Below, piece by piece: positions 62,166 to 64,000 of a DNA stretch of 64,000 nucleotides. Position 1 is the first letter of the stretch. The number at the start of each line of letters is the position of its first letter. The translations under genes and the position numbers were made by a program. The notes beneath the pieces were generated by a model. That model ran no database searches. It saw nothing but the letters and a program-made list of their open reading frames with translations, and was not told the DNA's origin. The DNA lies in the NCBI RefSeq assembly GCF_017873555.1, contig NZ_JAGGKE010000006.1, positions 1 through 64,000 on the forward strand. The letters are read 5' to 3'. This DNA comes from Halorubrum trapanicum (GTDB lineage: Archaea > Halobacteriota > Halobacteria > Halobacteriales > Haloferacaceae).

Positions 62166-63202
62166 GCGACGCCGTCGACCGCGACGTCACCGACCGCGCT
62201 GCCGCCGACCGCGACGTCGTCGTGGTGGGGGGCGGCCCGGCCGGCTGCGCCGCCGCGGTGTTCGCGGCGCGCGCCGGTCTCGACGTCGTCGTCTTCGACC
62301 GCGGGCGGTCGTCGCTCGTGCGCTGCGCGCACCTGGAGAACTACCCCGGATTCCCGGCCGGGATCGACGTCGGAACGCTCTCGGACCTCATGCGCGCGCA
62401 GGCAGAGCGGGCCGGCTGTGCGGTCGTCGAGGACCTCGTCGAGTCCGTCGAGCGCTCGGAGGCCGACGCGGACGAGCCTGAAACCGAGCGGTTCATCGTC
62501 GGCCTACAGGAGGGCGAGTCGGTCACCGCTCGTCGGGTGATCGCGGCGACGCGCTACGACGGCGAGTACCTCCGCGGACTCGACGACGACGACGCGATGT
62601 TCGAGGTCCACGACCACGGCGGCGAGACGCACGAGCACTTCGACCGCGAGTACGCGGACCGCGACGGGACGACCCCCGTCGAGGGGCTGTACGTCGCGTC
62701 CCCCTCGGAGGCCGACCGGCAGGCGATCACGGCCGCGGGCCGCGGCGCTCGGGTCGGAAAGAAGGTCGTCGCCGACGCCCGGATCGAGGACGGCTGGTGG
62801 CCGGCGGCCGCTGAGGGCGTCGACTGGGTCCGTCGCGAGGCGGAACTCGACGACGAGTGGACCGACCGAGACCGGTGGGTCGAGTGGTTCGACGCGGAGC
62901 ACGCCGACGGCCCGGTCGACCCCGACTCGGAGCGGTTCGCCCGCGTCCGCGAGGCCGCGATCGACGAGGCGCTGTCGTCGTACGTCGACGCGGACGAGGA
63001 GGCGGCCCGCGCCGCGGCCGGCCACCGCGCGCTCGCCGAGCGCCTCGATCCCGAGGCGGTCGTCGACGCCCACGGGACCGACGCGCTGCTCGACGCGATG
63101 GACGACGAGGTGATCGCCGCGTACGCGGCCGGTGACGGGTCGAACGCCGGAGGCGACACCGACGACACCGACGCCGAGCCGGTGGACGGAGGGCGGCGAT
63201 GA
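62162..63202 (+). CDS. FAD-dependent thioredoxin-reductase-like oxidoreductase
   Basis: This encodes 346 residues from an ATG overlapping the previous stop. The FAD-binding Rossmann motif is VVVVGGGPAGCAAAVFAARA (19-38), and LENYPGFPAGIDV recalls thioredoxin reductases. GLYVASPSEADRQAITAAGRGA is the second FAD-contact region. The CxxC redox pair and the separate NAD(P)H domain are absent. Instead there is a helical acidic C-terminal extension (about 230-346). The operon position between an iron-binding protein and a permease suggests a role in reductive release of iron from imported chelates. Substrate and electron donor are unknown. Confidence 0.75.
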   Translation: MSDAVDRDVTDRAAADRDVVVVGGGPAGCAAAVFAARAGLDVVVFDRGRSSLVRCAHLENYPGFPAGIDVGTLSDLMRAQAERAGCAVVEDLVESVERSEADADEPETERFIVGLQEGESVTARRVIAATRYDGEYLRGLDDDDAMFEVHDHGGETHEHFDREYADRDGTTPVEGLYVASPSEADRQAITAAGRGARVGKKVVADARIEDGWWPAAAEGVDWVRREAELDDEWTDRDRWVEWFDAEHADGPVDPDSERFARVREAAIDEALSSYVDADEEAARAAAGHRALAERLDPEAVVDAHGTDALLDAMDDEVIAAYAAGDGSNAGGDTDDTDAEPVDGGRR

Positions 63203-64000
63203 GCGGCGGGGAATCGACGACCGGCGGGGAGGGGCGGACCGTCGGCGGCGGCTCTCCGGCTCGGCGCCCGGCCGAAGGCGGTCGGCTCGGGTGGCTGTTC
63301 GACCCCCGGCTCGTAACGGTCGCGGCGGGAAGCCTCGTCCTGGTCGCCGTCGCGGGACTCGTCCAGGTGAGCTTCGGGGCGTACTCGATGACGGTCGGAC
63401 AGGCGTGGCGGGCCGTCCTCGACCCCGCCGTCCTGTTCGACCCGCGGTGGTTCCTCAACTTCCTCCTCGGCGAGGAGCTGATGCGGACGGTCACGGGGTT
63501 CCAGGGCGAGCTGCCGCAGCTCGCGCGCGAGACGCTCATCGTCTGGAACATCCGGCTGCCGCGGGTGCTCGTCGGCGTCGTCGTCGGGATGAACCTCGCC
63601 GTCTCGGGCGCCATCTTCCAGGCGGTGACGCGGAACGAGCTCGCCAGCCCGTTCATCCTCGGCGTCTCCTCCGGCGCGGGGCTGATGATCCTGCTCACGC
63701 TCGTGGTGTTCGGGAGTCTCTCGGCGTTCCTCCCGATCATCGCGGCGCTCGGCGGGGCGGTGGCGTTCCTGATCGTGTACGCCATCGCGTGGAAGAACGG
63801 GACCAGCCCCGTCCGGCTCGTGCTCGCGGGCGTCATCGTCGGGACCGTCTTCACAAGCCTCCAGACGGGGCTGTTCTTCTTCGCGGACGACATCAGCGTC
63901 GTCCAGTCGGCGATCCAGTGGACCACCGGCTCGCTGACGGGGACCGACTGGGAGCAGGTCCGGATGGCGCTCCCGTGGACGGTCGTGGCGGTGGTGCTCT
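63199..64000 (+). CDS. FecCD-family iron ABC transporter permease (5' part, runs off the window)
   Basis: The ATG at 63199 overlaps the previous stop by four bases. The 267 codons visible show a polar 35-residue start, then helices. The FecCD signatures are NIRLPRVLVGVVVGMNLAVS (about 120-139), GAIFQAVTRNELASPFILGV (about 140-159) and APVRLVLAGV-like text (SPVRLVLAGVIVGTVF, about 208). This is the BtuC/FepD group that imports siderophores, haem or cobalamin. A loop insertion (LLGEELMRTVTGFQGELPQL, about 92-111) between the first helices is not seen in typical members. The rest, and the cognate ATPase, lie beyond the window. Confidence 0.9.
   Translation, partial: MSGGESTTGGEGRTVGGGSPARRPAEGGRLGWLFDPRLVTVAAGSLVLVAVAGLVQVSFGAYSMTVGQAWRAVLDPAVLFDPRWFLNFLLGEELMRTVTGFQGELPQLARETLIVWNIRLPRVLVGVVVGMNLAVSGAIFQAVTRNELASPFILGVSSGAGLMILLTLVVFGSLSAFLPIIAALGGAVAFLIVYAIAWKNGTSPVRLVLAGVIVGTVFTSLQTGLFFFADDISVVQSAIQWTTGSLTGTDWEQVRMALPWTVVAVVL

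Overview
The window is high-GC, protein-rich haloarchaeal DNA. Evidence includes strongly acidic proteins, twin-arginine signals ending in lipoboxes, an intron-bearing tRNA-Gln, archaeal Ffh, pantoate kinase, a salactin-like actin, IS200/IS605 (IS1341-type) remnants and TTTATAA-type promoters. The style suggests the Halorubrum/Haloferacales side of the group, but the genus is a guess.

Layout. 1-1260: mobile DNA, with the 3' end of an IS transposase, then a 532-bp element (104-635) with matching terminal inverted repeats, an 8-bp target duplication and a non-transposase passenger ORF, then a decayed IS200/IS605 derivative. 1259-16750: cell-surface locus, with a secreted glycoprotein, a 4381-residue surface protein built of CARDB, Ig-like and HYDIN-like repeats, and a rhomboid protease tail-to-tail with it. 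16987-20152: a MacB/LolCDE-like ABC exporter (ATPase plus two FtsX permeases). 20239-30001: a SipW-type signal peptidase with several related SipW-type secreted proteins, a predicted beta-solenoid protein, a DUF5305-like membrane protein, a DUF7344-like regulator and a DUF7504-like protein. This resembles an archaeal counterpart of TasA/camelysin export. 30300-34750: an IS200/IS605 remnant, small membrane and coiled-coil proteins, an epimerase pseudogene, a copper chaperone/regulator pair and tRNA-Gln with a 78-nt intron.

34743-46825: housekeeping genes (salactin with a FlaD/E-domain partner, pantoate kinase, DICT protein, ffh, MFS transporter, PolX) interrupted by four copies of a roughly 350-430-bp non-coding repeat. 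Each copy has two long hairpins whose arms differ in sequence between copies but stay complementary, joined by a nearly invariant core and bordered by TTTATAA boxes. This is the strongest candidate for something undescribed. 46862-52556: methyltransferase, membrane protein, endonuclease IV, lipoate ligase family protein, 2-keto-3-deoxygluconate-type kinase beside a dehydratase relic, and Rio2. 52826-59620: a complete phosphate operon, pstS-pstC-pstA-pstB-phoU-AbrB/PhoU, read on the minus strand. 59828-64000: a coiled-coil protein and the start of a siderophore/iron uptake operon (binding protein, FAD oxidoreductase, FecCD permease) behind two DtxR-like palindromes.

Overlapping ATGA/GTGA junctions mark translationally coupled operons: the exporter, salactin/FlaD-E, pst and iron uptake. 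Functions are assigned from motif recognition only; no searches were run.
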